From G020344215 sp039586575 (GTDB taxonomy: Bacteria; Gemmatimonadota; Gemmatimonadetes; Palauibacterales; KS3-K002), in contig JBDHKD010000001.1 of assembly GCA_039586575.1 (NCBI GenBank), positions 62,001 to 126,000 on the forward strand: a stretch of 64,000 bases of DNA, in the 5' to 3' direction. Every line of letters begins with the position of its first letter. Position 1 is the stretch's first letter. Position numbers and translations under genes: made by a program. The notes beneath the pieces were generated by a model, which did not search any database, had not been told where the DNA came from, and saw nothing but the letters and a program-made list of their open reading frames with translations. Shown here piece after piece: positions 62,758-64,000 of the stretch.

Positions 62758-64000
62758 CTAGCTCGGCAGCCCGTCACGGGCCACGTGCTCCAGCGCTTCC
62801 ACGAACCGATCGAGTTCCTCAAGCATCGTGTATACGCTCGGCGAGACGCGTATCCCCTGGAACTCCTCGTGTCCGATGGGCGTGACGATGATTTTGTGCT
62901 CCTGCCAAAGCCAAGCTGTCAGGGCGCCCGGGTCAACCCCCTCGATCTCGACGTTGGCCAGCCCACAGGCCATACCCGGCTTGAGGCTGGTGTGCAGCCG
63001 CACCCGGTCGTGCTCGAGCAGCCGCCTCGCCCAGTAGTCTCGCAGGTAGATGAACCGTGCTTCCTTGCGTGCCCCGCCGATTCCCTGGTGGAACGTCAGC
63101 GCCTCGGCGATGGCCAGGTAGTTGGCCGCCGGGTGCGTGCCGATCTCTTCGTACTTGCGGATATTGTCGTCCATCCCCTCCGGCGCCGCCATCAACGGCC
63201 AGAGGTCCTTGATCTTGTCGCGCCGTACGTAAAGCAGCCCGGTGCCGTGGGGTGCGAACAGCCACTTGTGCAGGCTGACCGAGTAGTTGTCGCAGTCGAG
63301 ATCGGAGATCTTGAAGTCGAAGTGGGCCAGCGCGTGAGCCCCGTCGACGATCACCGGCACGCCGCGGCGCCGCGCCATCTGCACCACGTCCCGCACCGGC
63401 AGGATCTGTCCCGTCAGGTTGATCACGTGGCACATCAGAATGATGCGCGTCCGCGGCGTGATGTTCTGCTCGAACAGCCGCACGATCTCGGCCGGGTCCT
63501 CCGCCGGCACCGGGATCGAGAACTGCCTCAGCACGATCCCCTCACGCCGCTCCCGCTGTTCGAACGTGGTCAGCATGCGCGGGTAGTCTTGAGTGGTCGT
63601 CAGGACCTCGTCCCCCGGCCGCAGGTCGATACCGAACTGGCAGATCTGCAGGCTCTCGGAGGCGTTGCGGGTGAGGGCCACCTCCTCGGGATCGATGCCC
63701 CATTCTCGCGCCAGCCGCTCGCGCACCGCTTCGCGCTGCGGTTCGAGGATTCGCCACATGGTGTAGACCGGCGCCTCGTTGGAATAGTCGAGGTGCCGCT
63801 TCATCGCTTCCTGCACCCAGCCGGGTGACGGGCTCACACCGCCGTTGTTGAGGTTGATCAGGCTACGGTCGACGGTGAAAGCTTGCGCGACCTCGAACCA
63901 GAAGTCCTCGTCCCGGGCGACCTCGTCCGGTGTGCCCGGGTGCTTGGAGAGCTCGTCGGCGATCTCGGCGGCCCGTGAGAAACGCAGCGGCGTCAGCGGT
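62758..64000 (-). CDS. Class V aminotransferase-fold PLP enzyme (5' end beyond window)
   Basis: At least 413 residues. The reading frame continues unbroken from the apparent GTG at 63837 to the window edge, and the extra residues (LINLNNGGVSPSPG) are the usual family N-terminal region, so the gene is cut by the window. PLP-binding Lys lies in SVSLHKWLFAPHGTG, with VIVDGAHALAHFDF upstream (cofactor Asp and His). Similar to isopenicillin-N epimerase/cysteine desulfurase-like enzymes; substrate unknown. Confidence 0.9.
   Translation of the reverse strand, partial: PLTPLRFSRAAEIADELSKHPGTPDEVARDEDFWFEVAQAFTVDRSLINLNNGGVSPSPGWVQEAMKRHLDYSNEAPVYTMWRILEPQREAVRERLAREWGIDPEEVALTRNASESLQICQFGIDLRPGDEVLTTTQDYPRMLTTFEQRERREGIVLRQFSIPVPAEDPAEIVRLFEQNITPRTRIILMCHVINLTGQILPVRDVVQMARRRGVPVIVDGAHALAHFDFKISDLDCDNYSVSLHKWLFAPHGTGLLYVRRDKIKDLWPLMAAPEGMDDNIRKYEEIGTHPAANYLAIAEALTFHQGIGGARKEARFIYLRDYWARRLLEHDRVRLHTSLKPGMACGLANVEIEGVDPGALTAWLWQEHKIIVTPIGHEEFQGIRVSPSVYTMLEELDRFVEALEHVARDGLPS

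Noticed and set aside
1..64000. CRISPR arrays, insertion sequences, phage genes, tRNA or rRNA genes
   Set aside because: I looked for regular repeats with spacers, transposase or integrase motifs and cloverleaf or rRNA signatures and saw none.

Overview
The window is GC-rich, densely coded bacterial DNA (64 kb, about 52 protein genes, no rRNA, tRNA, CRISPR array or insertion sequence seen). The lineage looks like Gemmatimonadota or a near neighbour. This is an inference from the secreted 6-bladed beta-propeller lipoprotein at 29272-30528, whose N-terminus has a DSAGVT-type opening common in that phylum, from a Gram-negative envelope (beta-barrel protein, lipoproteins) and from the overall gene mix. 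A ba3-type terminal oxidase next to oxygen-sensitive ferredoxin enzymes points to a facultative or microaerobic lifestyle.

Region 1 (1-16732, + strand) is an anaerobic aromatic-ring reduction locus. It opens with the end of a dienoyl-CoA-hydratase-like crotonase. A complete bzd-type (Azoarcus-type) class I benzoyl-CoA reductase follows, bzdN-O-P-Q, with its ferredoxin bzdM and the flavo-iron-sulfur ferredoxin reductase bzdV. A second, different ATP-dependent aryl-CoA reductase set (C-B-A-D order) comes next, then a small Cys-containing protein, a zinc-ribbon TPR protein, a DRE-TIM metallolyase (2-isopropylmalate/homocitrate synthase family), a 111-nt nested hairpin, and indolepyruvate-type oxidoreductase iorAB.

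Region 2 (16735-20063) holds a cyclopropane fatty acid synthase, a UMF1-type MFS transporter and a secreted protein. Region 3 (19964-28707, - strand) reads thiolase, 3-hydroxyacyl-CoA dehydrogenase/crotonase fusion, ferredoxin korD, then two complete 2-oxoacid:ferredoxin oxidoreductases (korABC twice). Together regions 1 and 3 make a coherent circuit: reduced ferredoxin from 2-oxoacid oxidation and from BzdV drives ATP-dependent dearomatisation, and beta-oxidation enzymes process the products to acetyl-CoA.

Region 4 (29272-43186, mostly - strand) has the beta-propeller lipoprotein, a small membrane protein, and a probable operon: HD protein, MmgE/PrpD, one-piece (homo)aconitase, NADP-type isocitrate-dehydrogenase-like enzyme, a CitD-CitE fusion, CitF, a secreted TPR protein and an ADP-forming acyl-CoA synthetase. 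This looks like a tricarboxylate cleavage or remodelling pathway whose true substrate is uncertain.

Region 5 (43539-46453) is an Rrf2 regulator followed by a strong sigma70 promoter with a palindrome around the -10 box and a ba3-type oxidase (subunits IIA, II, I), closed by a perfect terminator. Region 6 (46483-53608) carries two universal stress proteins, an NtrB/NtrC-like pair with a GAF histidine kinase in overlapping genes, and a gene-free stretch bounded by a palindrome and a T-tract terminator that may encode a non-coding RNA. Region 7 (53770-64000) is general genome: secreted and repeat proteins, an acetyltransferase, a penicillin-acylase-family hydrolase, an AI-2E transporter, glnS, a beta-barrel protein and a class V aminotransferase cut by the window end.
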